Assembly (NCBI GenBank): GCA_907165135.1
Contig: OU015568.1
Span: 11,168,501-11,232,500 of the forward strand
Length of the DNA stretch: 64,000 nucleotides
Direction of reading: 5' to 3'
Source of the DNA: Oikopleura dioica
Taxonomy: Eukaryota; Chordata; Appendicularia; Copelata; Oikopleuridae
The position numbers and the translations under genes were made by a program. The notes under the pieces are model-generated. The model did not search any database. It saw only the letters and a list, made by a program, of their open reading frames with translations, and was not told where the DNA came from. Of the stretch, positions 1 through 10,162 are shown in pieces. The first letter of the stretch is position 1. The number at the start of each line of letters is the position of its first letter.

Positions 1-371
1 GATCTGTCAAAACCTGCAAACTGAAGTGCCTTTCGGAAGACGGAACATTCGGCGATACTAATACTGAAGTTTTCTGTGACCGATCAAAAGCCAAGAATAG
101 ATTTTCTCCCGTCAGAGGAAAGAGTGGAAATCTCAGCTGTGTCCCACTTTGTGACCGAAATGCTGTCTTTGAGCAGGTTCAAAAGAAATGGGGAGATGAT
201 TTCGTTGCCGAAAACTTCAAAGACATGACATCCAAGCACCCAGTCTTCACCAAGATGAAATGCAATAATTCTAACAAGGTCTCAAAGAAAACCTTTATCC
301 GATGCTCTGTCAACAGCAAAGGAGTTGAAAAAATCATCATCAAGGGTGATCCAAAAGATCCTAAATGCTAA
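1..371 (+). CDS. 3' terminal exon of a Cys-rich, probably secreted protein (partial)
   Basis: An open frame runs in from the left edge (codons from position 3) to a TAA at 369-371, about 122 residues with eight cysteines. The cysteines are grouped as TCKLKC, FCD, SCVPLC, MKCN, IRCS and PKC, the last just before the stop. The composition, rich in K, N, S and D, suggests an extracellular domain. I do not recognise the family, and the start and any signal peptide lie outside the window. A polyadenylation hexamer AATAAA lies at 411-416. Confidence 0.55.
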   Translation, partial: SVKTCKLKCLSEDGTFGDTNTEVFCDRSKAKNRFSPVRGKSGNLSCVPLCDRNAVFEQVQKKWGDDFVAENFKDMTSKHPVFTKMKCNNSNKVSKKTFIRCSVNSKGVEKIIIKGDPKDPKC

Positions 372-410
372 TTTGCCCTGTCCGATTTATTCAAAAACTG
401 TCAGAAAGAA

Positions 411-416
411 AATAAA
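411..416 (+). terminator. Polyadenylation signal AATAAA
   Basis: A canonical AATAAA 40 bases downstream of the stop at 369-371, in the right place to be the 3' end signal of the Cys-rich gene. From here to 774 I see no supported gene. Confidence 0.55.
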
Positions 417-774
417 CACGATATTTTCAATCCTTTCAAACATGCTTGTCCGGAGTTGTTTATTTCTAGTTGAACTTTCTAGTTGGTAGTTTCAGGCTTG
501 AAAAAGAGATAAAATTAATTAAAGTAATGCCAAGATTGATTTGAGCAGTTTCGTGAAAGCACATGTAGTAGGTGAGTAAGTTACTCTTCCGGAGGGGATG
601 ATTTTTAGATTGATCCCTTTCTGCAAACACCAGGTTCGAAAACGGTTTGTACGAAATATACAAGCAGGGGAGTAGTCAGCCTGGGAGTGAGTGGTTTTGG
701 AGTAGTCTAGCAGATCAGAAATATCTTAAAACATAAACGGTATCTGAATGCAAATGAGTGTGACTGAAAGAGTG

Positions 775-1427
775 TCAGAGCTCTTCTTGACTACGGCGGA
801 CGGTTTGTGCCACCCGCTTGGTGAATTCCTTCTTTGACTCGCGCCACATCTTGGCAGCGTCGATGTTGGCTGGGGACTCGTCGTTGGGATCAGCAAGCAT
901 CGAAATGACGGAGATCAGGATTGTCTAAAAAATTCTCATAGACTGTACCAAGGCGTATTTACTGTACCTCAACAGTATGGATGGGTAGCCATCTCTCGCT
1001 CGCTTTTTCATAGCCGTATTTATCATCTCCAGGATCGTGAAGGATCGAAATGCAGACGTCCCCGTTGCTGTGGACGTTCGGGTGCCACATTTTTGAAATG
1101 AAGGTAAGCTTCGGCGGCTTCATTGGGTAGTCTTTTGGGAATGTGAGTCGAGCTTTGAAATATCCACCTAAAATCGTTTTGAATCTATATTTGCCAGGGA
1201 CCCTGGTCCAGGGTTGAATAAGAAACCTTCATAGGCTGTCTCAGGAGGTCCAATAATGATCACTTCCCAACGAAAGATATCATCGCCAATCAACCCCGCG
1301 CTAATTATGCAAATTATATACAAAAATTCTAATTGAATGAGCACCTAAATCCATCATTAGCAGTCTTTTGCAAGTCGGCCAACTGTCGAGCTAACAAAAG
1401 CTTCGCCCGGTTCTGATCATCGCCCAT
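775..1427 (-). CDS. UBE2G1: Ubiquitin-conjugating enzyme E2 G1 type
   Basis: Spliced from four small exons, it gives an E2 of about 168 residues beginning [19 protein letters not shown]. The core is intact: [31 protein letters not shown], the active-site segment [16 protein letters not shown] (catalytic Cys) followed by the G-class acidic insert [16 protein letters not shown], then [19 protein letters not shown] and a C-terminal RRSQEEL. The insert after the active-site Cys is typical of UBE2G/Ubc7 enzymes, which build K48 or K11 chains on misfolded and other substrates. The match is closer to UBE2G1 than UBE2G2. The exon 1/2 junction splits GF-S with a GT...AG intron of about 44 bp near 1300-1345. 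Confidence 0.9.
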
Positions 1428-1733
1428 GATCACCAACTGGCTGAATGATGTGTTCAAAGGAAAATGCTGGTTGTATAAAAATAATTTCTTTATAAAAATA
1501 TGGCAGTGGATGAGTTAGCAAGAAGACAAACGAGGTATTCTTTTATTTCAATAGTTGTGAAGCGACGTTTTTGAACGGAGAGGATCGACGGGACGGTAAG
1601 GTGAAGGATTTAATTGTTCAGACATGCGACGCTTTTGCTGGAATTTGCGCATTTCTATTGTTTGAAGATCGTGGCAGAGAAGAAATGGATCATGAGACAG
1701 TCTGCGAGCCACTAGAAATGTTTTCTAAAATTT

Positions 1734-2222
1734 TTAATAAATGGAGCTTGTGCCTGATGTTGAATTTCGAGTGAGCTTTGGCGATTCTTTGATATTTGTG
1801 ACGGCTATTTCGATGGAGCTAATGATCGAGTTTGAGCGATTGCTACGCTGTCCAGGGCGACCAGAATGCGAGGAGCGCGAGGAGATCGTCCTCGTTGCTG
1901 CTTTTAATTCTGTACCATCTGTTGTTGTCGCATCGTCGTGATGCTCGCCACTATCCAGCTCTACATCGTAGGTGAGATCATCCGCGCACCAGAAGCTGAA
2001 AAAATTATTTCTTCTTTGACGAATGAAAAGAAAATCTTACCTGCACCACTTTTGAAAGTAACTTCGAGTTGAAGGTTGATTCCCATCAATTTCCGTACTA
2101 TGAAGATCCTGTTCTTCGCGCAGCCGACTGATTTTATGCTTGAAAATGCAGAATATCAAACAAAGAACGAAACAAAACAAGATCCCTGCTACCGCCAAGA
2201 TACAACTGATTTTAGTGCTCAT
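1734..2222 (-). CDS. Small single-pass membrane protein, unknown function
   Basis: Exon 1 begins MSTKISCILAVAGILFCFVL, a hydrophobic segment spanning about residues 5-27 followed by the basic stretch KHKISRLREEQD. It joins, across a GT...AG intron near 1997-2042, a Ser/Thr/Asp-rich tail that includes the acidic patch DLTYDVELDSGEHHDD and ends SGTSSIY before TAA. The total is about 145 residues. The topology is either a signal anchor with a cytosolic tail or a signal peptide, and the basic residues after the helix favour a membrane anchor. No family was recognised. It is followed by UBE2G1 on the same strand about 300 bp away. Confidence 0.6.
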
Positions 2223-2805
2223 TCAAAATTTGCATAGTTCGATTTCTAAAACACAAATTTTGAAACAACTTAATTTCATAGTTTTTTAGAATTGAATAGA
2301 AACAGTAAGATATGAGGTAAAAACTCAAAATACTCTTGTCTTGAAATTGGTTTTTCAGTGAACTCGGCTATTGAAAGGAACATGGCGAATTAAAGTTTTT
2401 TGAAAGACACATTTTTTGAATATTTTAACGAGTTATTTTTTGTTGATTTCGCTTTTTGGAACTATCGAACAGTGTACCGAACGGTGTCTGGGTAAGTGTC
2501 TTGCTCGTCTTCGGACTCTTCTTCTACTCCTTAATCGTTTGTTGATTTTGTTTTAATTCCGCGCTCTCTTTACTTACGAGAAGGACCTGGATTTGAATCA
2601 GTGTTAGAAGAAGTGCTCGGTTTTGAAATTTCTCGAGTGAGGTTTGCTCGAGTGGACGTCCAGAATGAATTCCATGAGTCGGTGATTATTGAAGTCCATG
2701 AATTTATTTGGTTGATCGACCTAATTCATCATTTAAATTCATGAACGTCAGGGAGGAACAAAAAGAGGCATATTGATGAGTTTATTCGGTTTCGCTTTCC
2801 GGAAA
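2223..2805. other. Intergenic stretch, no supported gene
   Basis: AT-rich sequence between the minus-strand membrane protein (start 2222) and the stop of the WBP1-like gene (2806). I see no convincing open frame, RNA gene or repeat. Regulatory sequence for the 1734-2222 gene is the simplest reading. Confidence 0.4.
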
Positions 2806-3390
2806 CTAACTGCAAGGATACCTGTAAGGAGGAGGAGGTGACTCGGAGTGAACATTCAGCTGCGGGTCATACTATGAATAGCAGCAAGGTAAAACACGAG
2901 AACGGGGAAAGTTCTTTTTGTGGTACCTTGGGAAGCTTACAGTAGCCCAGCTGGTCTTTGTCGCCATCAACTGGAGGGCCGGGATAGGCGTTTGTTGCTA
3001 CGTAAATTGTTCCACGTGCAGCTGCAGAAGGTTGTGATTGAACAGCAAGGTCTAAAATCAATCATTGTAGGTTCAAACGTTGTTTATTGTTCTACCTCGA
3101 TGATGCTGATAGGCGCAAAAGCAAGAGAATCCAATAATGAGCACCCAGATGCACCAGAACCACCACAGGTCAATGTAATTTAGGCAACAGCCATCACCAT
3201 TTGGACAGCAGTACTGATTCGATCCGCAGCTAGTTTGGCCGCCATCATGTTTTCTAAATCGATTTAGAACGCTCGTTGATGAGAAAATCACATACCGGCA
3301 GAATTTCACAAGCTCTCCAGTGGCGTCGGTGAAGTTTTTTACAAGTGTGGTATTAAATGCGGACAATGTAGGCATTTTATCATTTCTCAA
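2806..3390 (-). CDS. WBP1/VOPP1-family membrane protein with C-terminal PPxY motif
   Basis: Four exons encode a short N-terminal part and a Cys-rich segment (SCGSNQYCCPNGDGCC) directly followed by a transmembrane helix with the signature YIDLWWFWCIWVLIIGFSCF and a basic stop-transfer CAYQHHR. The cytosolic tail is Pro-rich and ends SPPPPYRYPCS, holding a PPPY WW-ligand. A CC-rich ectodomain abutting an LWWFW helix, with PPxY motifs in the tail, is the hallmark of the WBP1/WBP1L/VOPP1 family, which recruits NEDD4-type ligases or other WW proteins. Introns lie near 3023-3066, 3250-3298 and 2877-2931. The ATG at 3390 or at 3375 could be used, and an upstream signal-peptide exon cannot be excluded. 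Confidence 0.75.
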
Positions 3391-3699
3391 CGCAGTAATT
3401 TAGAATAAGCTATCGATCGAGGTTAGAAATGAACTGATATTGAAGAGTTTCAGGAATTTAGATGGTAGTCAACGAGCAAGTATAAATTAAAAAAGGAGTC
3501 ATGTACAATCAATCTCGTAAATCAGGAGTGTAAGGCGGGTTTTCAGTCGGTAATATGCAGATAGGTAAACGTTCTGTTACTTTAGCTTTTGTTATATCAT
3601 ATTAAGCTAAAGCAAATGGATTTTCTAAGTGTTAAGTGTTTTGAAGACTTCTAGCTCTAGTAAGGTCGTAAGGTCTTTTTTTAGAAAGTTCGGCGAGGA
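3391..3699. other. Short intergenic stretch, no supported gene
   Basis: This gap separates the WBP1-like gene from the Fe65-like gene on the same strand. Plus-strand frames that begin here and run to about 4225 are shadows of the Fe65-like exons. Confidence 0.5.
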
Positions 3700-5284
3700 T
3701 CAACTCTTTTTAATCAGCGACAACAGGCTGCGCCATCTTGAAATGGGCTTTTCGGGACACGATAAAACTGGCATATCATTTACACTTTTACGCGACGGAG
3801 TTAAGTCCACAATTTTGGAAAGCATCGCGCTATCTAAAATAAAAAGGTAAGTACTTGAGTATTATGCAAAGATAATGGTGAACCTTTCCGTGCGCTGTTC
3901 TTATCGATGATTTTCTTTGCCTCTATCGCTTTTTGGTACCGAAGCTTAAAATATTTACATTTAAGAGCTGGTCTACTAGTATGCTTACAATTATATTTTC
4001 TTGGAGGATACTTGACACTCGACAAGCGTTTGGTTGAATTTTGAGTACGTAACAGGAAGCAACCGGGCCCAAAATCGAAACGATTCCGATAAAGCGCGGA
4101 TCCACGCCGAGAGCGAAGAAGGAGACGTATCGCAGTCGGCATTGAATTACTTCGAGGCCATTGTGTCGCGAGATTTCAAGCGAGCTGGGCGTGATTGTGC
4201 ACGTCGCTCGGACCTGATCCGCTGAGTTTTGCAGCGAGTAGATTATCCTAAAATTTCTTATTCTTCAATTCAATTTTATTTTCATACTTGTGGACTTCTC
4301 TGACATCGCTTTTAAGCGAGTTATCTATCGCAGAATACCCACAAAAAGCACACTCTATGACAAAGTTATTCTCTGCCGACTTCTCATCTACCAAAGACGT
4401 CATCGACACTGCTTTCGACAATGATAAGTTGTTGATTGCCGCATTCAGTTGATCGCTTTAATAAAAATAAAAGGGACAGACTTATAGGCGTCGTCTCACC
4501 AGAAATCGAGAAGTCTGGTAGAGTCTTCGTCGCTGAAAATTTGGCATTCGTAATCTTTTGAAATCGAGTTTTTGTAGACAATGCACAAGTGGTCTAAAAG
4601 GATATTTACTAATCCCGTGTGAGTGTTTCAATTCTTACCCGCCAAAACGCTCCACACTTTTAAATTTCTCCTCGGAATGGTCAAACAAGTCAAGCCTTCC
4701 ATAGAAATGCGCAGGTTCTCTTCGTAAAGGCCAAGTCTTACAGGTTTGCCATCTACTGATCCATCTGTTTGTCCAGTTACTTTATCAAGGGAAGCTTCAA
4801 GGACTTTCTTTGCATCTTCTCGAAGCTTCGCCTTTGTCACCGGAACCCAGCCGAGAGAATGACAATCGAGCTTTTCCAAACAGTCATCTTCTTTATCATT
4901 CAGTTCTTCGTCAATTTTCGCGGATTTGGCGAGCTCAGCTAGTTGCGCGGCTGCTTCTTGGAACTCCTTCATGAATGTAGAACCGGAATCGTCGAACGGC
5001 GAATCGAGGTCATCTGTTTCATCAGCTGTAGTGGATCCGGCGGAGCTTGAGGAGCAGAAAGAGGCAGGAGATTTGAAGGAAAAGACCTTGTCGCTTGATT
5101 GAGGGAAATCGGTTGAGATGGAGCGCGAAGGAAGGCGAGATTGAATCGCCCAAGGACTGACGATTGGCGAATAGGATTGACATCGTTTTGCAAGTGCATC
5201 CTGCTCGTCGGAGACGTTCACCCGTGGCTGCCACGGCGATTTCGAACTCATATCATTTTTTTGGAATTCTGAAAAGGGGTTCAA
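3700..5284 (-). CDS. Fe65 (APBB)-like adaptor with two PTB/PID domains
   Basis: Six minus-strand exons join in one frame. The first carries a Ser-rich N-terminus and the start of PTB1 (DCHSLGWVPVTKAKL ... RNLKVWSVLA, continuing as DHLCIVYKNSISKDYECQIF). Later exons carry PTB2: CAFCGYSAIDNSLKSDVREV, then CTITPSSLEIS, GLEVIQCRLRYVSFFALG, DPRFIGIVSILGPVASCYV and ILRYQKAIEAKK, ending LLSLIKKS before TGA at 3700. The order and the motifs SLGWV, CRVRFLSF-like and LRYQK match human Fe65, where PTB1 binds LRP/CP2 and PTB2 binds APP tails. Key introns are at about 4200-4245 (46 bp) and 3967-4011. No WW domain is visible upstream of PTB1 within the gap to the next gene. The start used is an in-frame Met; MSSKSPW, preceded by a CCCTTTTCAG site, may be the true trans-spliced start. 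Confidence 0.82.
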
Positions 5285-5442
5285 AGTTTAGGAATATTAA
5301 GCTTCAGCTTTCTCTGTGCACCTATAATTGTTTAATATTTTTTTAAATTGTAAGTTGATTAAATGCAATTGGGCAAGTTGCGATGTGCTTTTGAACTCAT
5401 GTGACAGTGAAAAGTGACTCGACTAATTGGATTACACTGTAA

Positions 5443-6382
5443 TCAGGCTTCTTCGTGGTGGCCCAATTCGGCCAATTCGGCTAGAATCGCCTCTTTTCGG
5501 GCTATTTTGTTGATCTGGTCTGGGTCCAATGTTTCTCCCTGAAAACATAAAAACCTGGGGTCAAAGTTGTTTTACTCCTTACCGCGTCGCGGCGCTTTTC
5601 AAGACCTTCAATCTGCCGCAGCACTTTAGTCCTCTTTTTAATCTGCTTTTGCTTCTCCTCGACTGACAGCTCGGCCAGAGAACTATCAGGTGCAGAAGCG
5701 TTGACAGTCTTTTTACTGTCACCACTGTCCTCGCTCTTGATTTTTGCCGCATTGAGGCCAGCAATAACAGCTTAATTTATAACATTCAAGGCGTCTTAAA
5801 TTAGAATTCGGCTTACACGAAATATCTTCAATGACAGCATCTTCTGGGTTTATATCATTCTGTTTTCTCGCTTTTGCTGCCTTCCGTTTCGCATTTTTCT
5901 TAGCAGCTGTAAAGAAAATTACGTTAAATAGAAAACTATCTAAAGAAAAAAGGACTTACACTTTGATAACTCAGGCGCTTTCATAGGATCATTCTTAGGA
6001 TCGTACGCGGAAAAATTGGACTCAGATGCTCCTTCAAGAGAAAATCTAATACAAAATGTCTGGTAGACTGGGTACCTCTGGAGGGCTCCCGCCTCAAGGA
6101 AGAGGAGCCAACAACATATTGCGTTCTTTGTCTATATTCTCGCTCTGCTTTACAGACGAACTTGCCAATATCTTCTGGCGGAACATAACCCTCTTTTACT
6201 TTTTTCGCTGGGCGCCAGGACCCATCGGGTCTCTGAAAAAAAAACGAGATAGATTCTTTAATTCGTTGAACTTCGCAAACCTGTGTAGCAGGAATAAAAG
6301 CAGAGCCTGAGACATTATCTCTCACAATTCCCGACGCCTTAGCGTGTAACATCGCATTATTTCTCGACTCATCCCGGGACAT
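5443..6382 (-). CDS. PYM1: PYM, partner of Y14 and Mago (exon junction complex disassembly)
   Basis: The start ATG at 6382 follows a TTTTTTCAG site by about 11 bases, consistent with a trans-splice acceptor. The N-terminal domain reads SGSAFIPATQ, spliced to RPDGSWRPAKKVKEGYVPPE, the conserved Y14-Mago-binding motif of PYM/WIBG. Downstream exons hold the Lys-rich KKNAKRKAAKARKQ segment and a C-terminal coiled segment ending GETLDPDQINKIARKEAI then LAELGHHEEA. Length and order match the family. PYM removes exon junction complexes at the ribosome. It sits between TBC1D31 and the Fe65-like gene on the same strand. Confidence 0.88.
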
Positions 6383-6561
6383 ACTCTTACTTCTGAAAAA
6401 GCCTTTTTCGCACCTCGTAGCAACACACTCAACTTCAAAAATAAAAAAGTCTCCTAATAAGAAAATCAAATATCAGTAAAAGCAAAAAACACAGAGGGGA
6501 GGGAATGTGAGTGAAGAATACAAAAGAGCGTAAAAAGGGTTGCTTTCAAGAGTTTTTGCTT

Positions 6562-9373
6562 TTATGATGCAAACGAGGCTAGTAAAATTTTACGCGCGCG
6601 ACTGGCGTCTTCTACGCCTTTGGATAGTTCAGCCGACTCTGCGCGGCTACGGGTGAAGTCAAGCCGCGAAACATCTCCGTTTTCTTTGATGCCGATTGCA
6701 GTACCGCCTTGAAAGTGTTTTATAAATTTGGCAACCTTAGAGAAAAGTACCTAAAAGAACGGATCTCTCCAAATGATAGCTTCTATCTTTCGCCATTTCG
6801 ATCTCTCGCTTTCGTATTTTGTCTGTCTCGCGCTTACGGTAGTCAACAACAAATTTCGGATATTGATTGAGCACTGGATAGTGCCCAACAGTGAGAGGTT
6901 CAAGTTTCTTGACTAGCCGACGTAGATCCAAATCTAACAATTAAAAGTCAAGCCCTTTTAATTCATCTCACTTTTTGACGTGCTTTTCATCAGTTTCTTA
7001 GCGTTGCCGACAATCTGACTCGCTTGGATAGAATTTCTGTGGTGGAAGAAAAATTGAAAGTCTTCAAGCGACTTCATGGAGAGAAGAGGACCACGGGCGG
7101 AGATGACGTATCCCGCGACACAGTAAAGGAAGAAGCTCGGGTGGTTGAAGATGATGTTGTCGAAGAGCGCCAGCCAATCGTTTTTGGGCAACACTTCCGA
7201 AAACAAGGTGTACATTAGTGGCCAAGCATAGACTGAAAGAAACGATCAATGGTTATAAGCAGCGCAAATTAACCTTGAGAAGTAATTTCGTGAGCTGTCA
7301 GATGGCGAATTAGTCGCGGATCGGCTTCGGCAATAACATTTTCAATGGCCGCTAGAATCGGGATGGGCGGATTCGGATAGAAGGAAAACCAGTCCCGGCA
7401 GTAATTGAAAAGTACTGTAGCTACGATTTCGAAGCAGTGAAGTCCAGAGTTTTGAAAGAGCTAAAATTTTTCACAAAATCCTTCAAAAAGTTATTTACCT
7501 TGACAAATGGAAACACAAGGACTGGGACATAATCCAGCTCAAGAAAGATCGAGTTCCAGTGCCCAATACAATTCAAGCACTTGTCCATTGCTCTTGCGAT
7601 TCTGTTGGATTTGATCGGGTACTTCTGGTCAAAGTCCTTCATCGCCGGGTGTTGACCTCTTGAGAGAAGGCTCTCATATGCGGAGTTATTTCCTGGTATT
7701 CTGAGGAGCTTTCGCCAGATGAGGAATCTGTACGCAGTTGGGAACTCTCCGAAACCATTGAGTACAGCTCTGAGTTTATCCTTGTCAAGGTCTTCTGCAG
7801 CAAGCTCTGGGTTTGTATTGATTCGGCCCGTGGAGATTTGTGCTTTAGGCAAATGCTTCATTCCTTTTCGAGAAGCATTTGAGATAGTTTCCGTCTTCAA
7901 ATCGCTTTCCAATGGGCATATCTCCGCCTTGAGTGTTGGTAAATGAAATATTTCAAAGGTGCCATTGTCTTTGCACCAGGGCTGGATATTTTGAAATCAG
8001 CAAAAATTTCAAATCAATTTTTGTGTGAAATTTCATTTCTATCTCAAAATTTTGCACCATCTCAACAAATCTCAAATTTCAGTATTATTGCAACTCCCTC
8101 GTCATAATTTTTTCCATTCTTGAGATTGCTGAGATCTCGAGATCTCAAATCTCAAAATTTTGCAAACCGCGCGAGGGCCGCGGACAAACGTCGCGGGCTT
8201 AGAGCAAGACTTGTGATTGGTTCAGATGGACCTGAAATGCTTGAGATCTCAGAATTTCAAATTTCATTTCATTGCAACGCGCGTATCCAACTCACGCAGT
8301 TTTCTGAGATAATTGAGATCTCAGCATTTCAAATATCATTTTTTTGCAAAATCGAAAATTGAGATTTCAGACAGAAAATTTTCTGAGATTGCATTTTTGA
8401 AATGGATGAGATGATGATTCATGTTTTTTTCGGGGTTTGAGATTTTTGTTGATTTCAAAATATCCAGCCCTGCTTTGCACAAAGAGAACCATTCGCCTCC
8501 AGTTGACATCTTGAAACATGGCTCGTTTGCTGGATTCAACGTTGTTTCAATATTGCACTCTGTGACATTCATTAGTTTGACTTGATTGTCGCAAAGGACG
8601 AATAAATGCTCGGGCATTCCATGGACAACAGCCAGATCTTTCACTTGTCGAATGCCCGAAATTTGCATAATGGAGATGATCTTTCGAGCTTTGAGACAGA
8701 AGACGTGTATGAACTCGCCTTTCCCAGCAGAGTAGATCTTCTGAGCCTCTTTTGAGTACACAACCTTATTGATTCGGAAACGGACGTCTTTGGGCGTTGT
8801 CATTTGAAACTGGCATGTGGTGCCTTTCCAGACAAAAAGGGATGAATCAGCAAAGGCAGTAAGCGAAGTAAGATCGGAGTCAAGGAATCTGATGTCAACC
8901 ATAGGGCAGTCTGGCTTGACAGCTAGCGTTCGCAAGTGCTCAAAGGTCGATAAGTTCCACATTTGTGCTTTCTCGCTGGAAATCGTGATTGCATGTGTTC
9001 CATCTGGAGAGACGCGAATCTGGTTGACAACTGACTCGTGGCCGCCCATGATCGAGACAAGCTCGCCCTTCGTATTCATACATTTTACTTGACTGTCGGT
9101 CAGCCCGACTAGAAACTCATCCCGTCGTTTCAGCGCGAATTCGATCGAGCAAGGGCTAGGTTTCAGCGTTGTTATCACCTTCCAGCGGTTCGTTTTGACG
9201 TTCAAATGGAGGATATCTCCCCTGCTATCCGAGACGAGACATTCACTTCCCGAGCTGTTCCATGAACAGTGAAGGAATGTTCGCCCGCTGAGAACTGTCA
9301 CAAGACCATTTTTATTTAGGGGATTCCAAGCGCCGGCCCAAAGAGCCCCGCAGCTCGCTTTTGCATCGATCAT
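6562..9373 (-). CDS. TBC1D31: TBC1D31 (WDR67)-like WD40 plus TBC protein, coding exon interrupted by a MITE
   Basis: The ATG at 9373 directly follows a TTTTTTAG acceptor. Exon 1 gives the WD40 half (WNSSGSECLVSDSRGDI, VGLTDSQVKCMNTKGELV, GGHESVVNQIRVSPDGTHAI, AQMWNLSTFEHLRTL). It then runs into a 496-bp element at 7977-8472. Beyond it the same protein resumes with the TBC domain (VLNGFGEFPTAYRFLIWRKL, KYPIKSNRIARAMDK, LFQNSGLHCFEIVATVLFNY, LPKNDWLALFDNIIFNHPSF). It ends shortly after YPKFVVDYRKRETDKIRKRE with about 100 further residues and TAA at 6562. Human TBC1D31 is a centrosomal protein of about 1066 residues with a long C-terminal coiled coil, most of which is absent here. As sequenced, the MITE introduces an in-frame stop (8336), so this allele may be null unless unusual splicing removes it. 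Confidence 0.85.
7977..8472. mobile_element. hAT-like non-autonomous MITE (496 bp) with 8-bp target duplication
   Basis: Both ends read CAGGGCTGGATATTTTGAAA inward, and the terminal inverted repeats extend to about 32 bp with two mismatches. The 8-bp direct duplication CTTTGCAC flanks it at 7969-7976 and 8473-8480. An 8-bp duplication with CAGGG ends points to hAT-family mobilisation. No transposase frame is present. The interior has many GAGATCTC/CTCAAAATTT palindromic words and a GC-richer core near 8165-8210. Removing the element plus one duplication restores a continuous TBC1D31 frame (SLCKDNGTFEIFHLP). Confidence 0.9.
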
Positions 9374-9437
9374 CTAAAAATTCCAAGCTTTTGAGATTTT
9401 TACGAAAATAGCATTTATTTGGAATGGAACAGAATAT

Positions 9438-10135
9438 TTAACCCTTGATAAAGGTGGGTACAGTTTTTGATGGCGCATCGAGGAGCATGTAAGCAATTCG
9501 AATATCCTCATGTGACTTTGCGTTGTTTGAATATTCTAGCGCAACCTAAATACATTTGTCACTATTGTCTTCCTTTTAATGAGTACTTTTTTTAGTTCCC
9601 GCTCAGCAAGCAACAAAATATTCTCCGACTCAAGTTGAAAGTTTTTCCCTCCGCTTGACCCAGAGCTTGGACCACTATCAGAAGTTTGGCATTGGCTCAG
9701 CTTCGCTCTGATATGTTCCAAAAGCTTTGCTGCCCAGGCCTTTACTTCGTTCTTTGCTCTAGGAGTCTTTGCTGCTTTGAATGCGCAGGCGATTTCGTCG
9801 ATAAGTTTTCTGCAATGGTCGATCTCGTGTTTCAGAGCTAGCGGCGTAAGATTCATTTCACTTCCAGTTTTTTCTGAGAACTCTGATGCGAATTGCTGCC
9901 GACCTCTTATCTTATATTAATAAAAAGTCGAGTTACTGAAATACCTTGATACAGGAGGAACTTCAATTATATGATCTGTAGCATGTCTCTGTAATCGACC
10001 AAGTTTATCATGAATGCTTGGCGGGAGTTCTGGCTCCACTTCTTCTGTCTGAGATATAAGCGAGTCAACTTGTGCTATAATCTGAAATCGACTGCTTCGT
10101 TCTGCCTCTAAAGCCGATAAAAGATTCTCTAGCAT
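9438..10135 (-). CDS. Small helical protein of unknown function, operon member
   Basis: Three exons encode MLENLLSALEAERSSRFQII ... PPSIHDKLGRLQRHATDHII, then SEMNLTPLALKHEIDHCRKL with a helical middle part, and a final exon NSHEDIRIAYMLLDAPSKTV ending FIKG before TAA. It is about 215 residues, predicted mostly alpha-helical, with no signal peptide or membrane span. The ATG follows TTTTTTAG by two bases. The gap to the upstream Mpv17-like stop is 27 bp, and TBC1D31 starts 64 bp after its stop, so polycistronic transcription is likely. I do not recognise the family. Confidence 0.65.
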
Positions 10136-10162
10136 TCTAAAAAAGTTAACTGAATCTTTGAT

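Noticed and set aside
3629-4225. Plus-strand frames 3629-3850 and 4034-4225 as a separate gene
   Set aside because: They cannot be spliced to each other in phase and lie opposite clear PTB2-encoding minus-strand exons of the Fe65-like gene.
4248-4250. Stop codon ending the Fe65-like gene after KNKKF
   Set aside because: It lies inside a 46-bp GT...AG intron; splicing joins REVHK to IIYSLQNSADQV and continues PTB2.
8120-8362. 80-codon plus-strand frame within TBC1D31
   Set aside because: It falls wholly inside the MITE and reflects its palindromic repeats.
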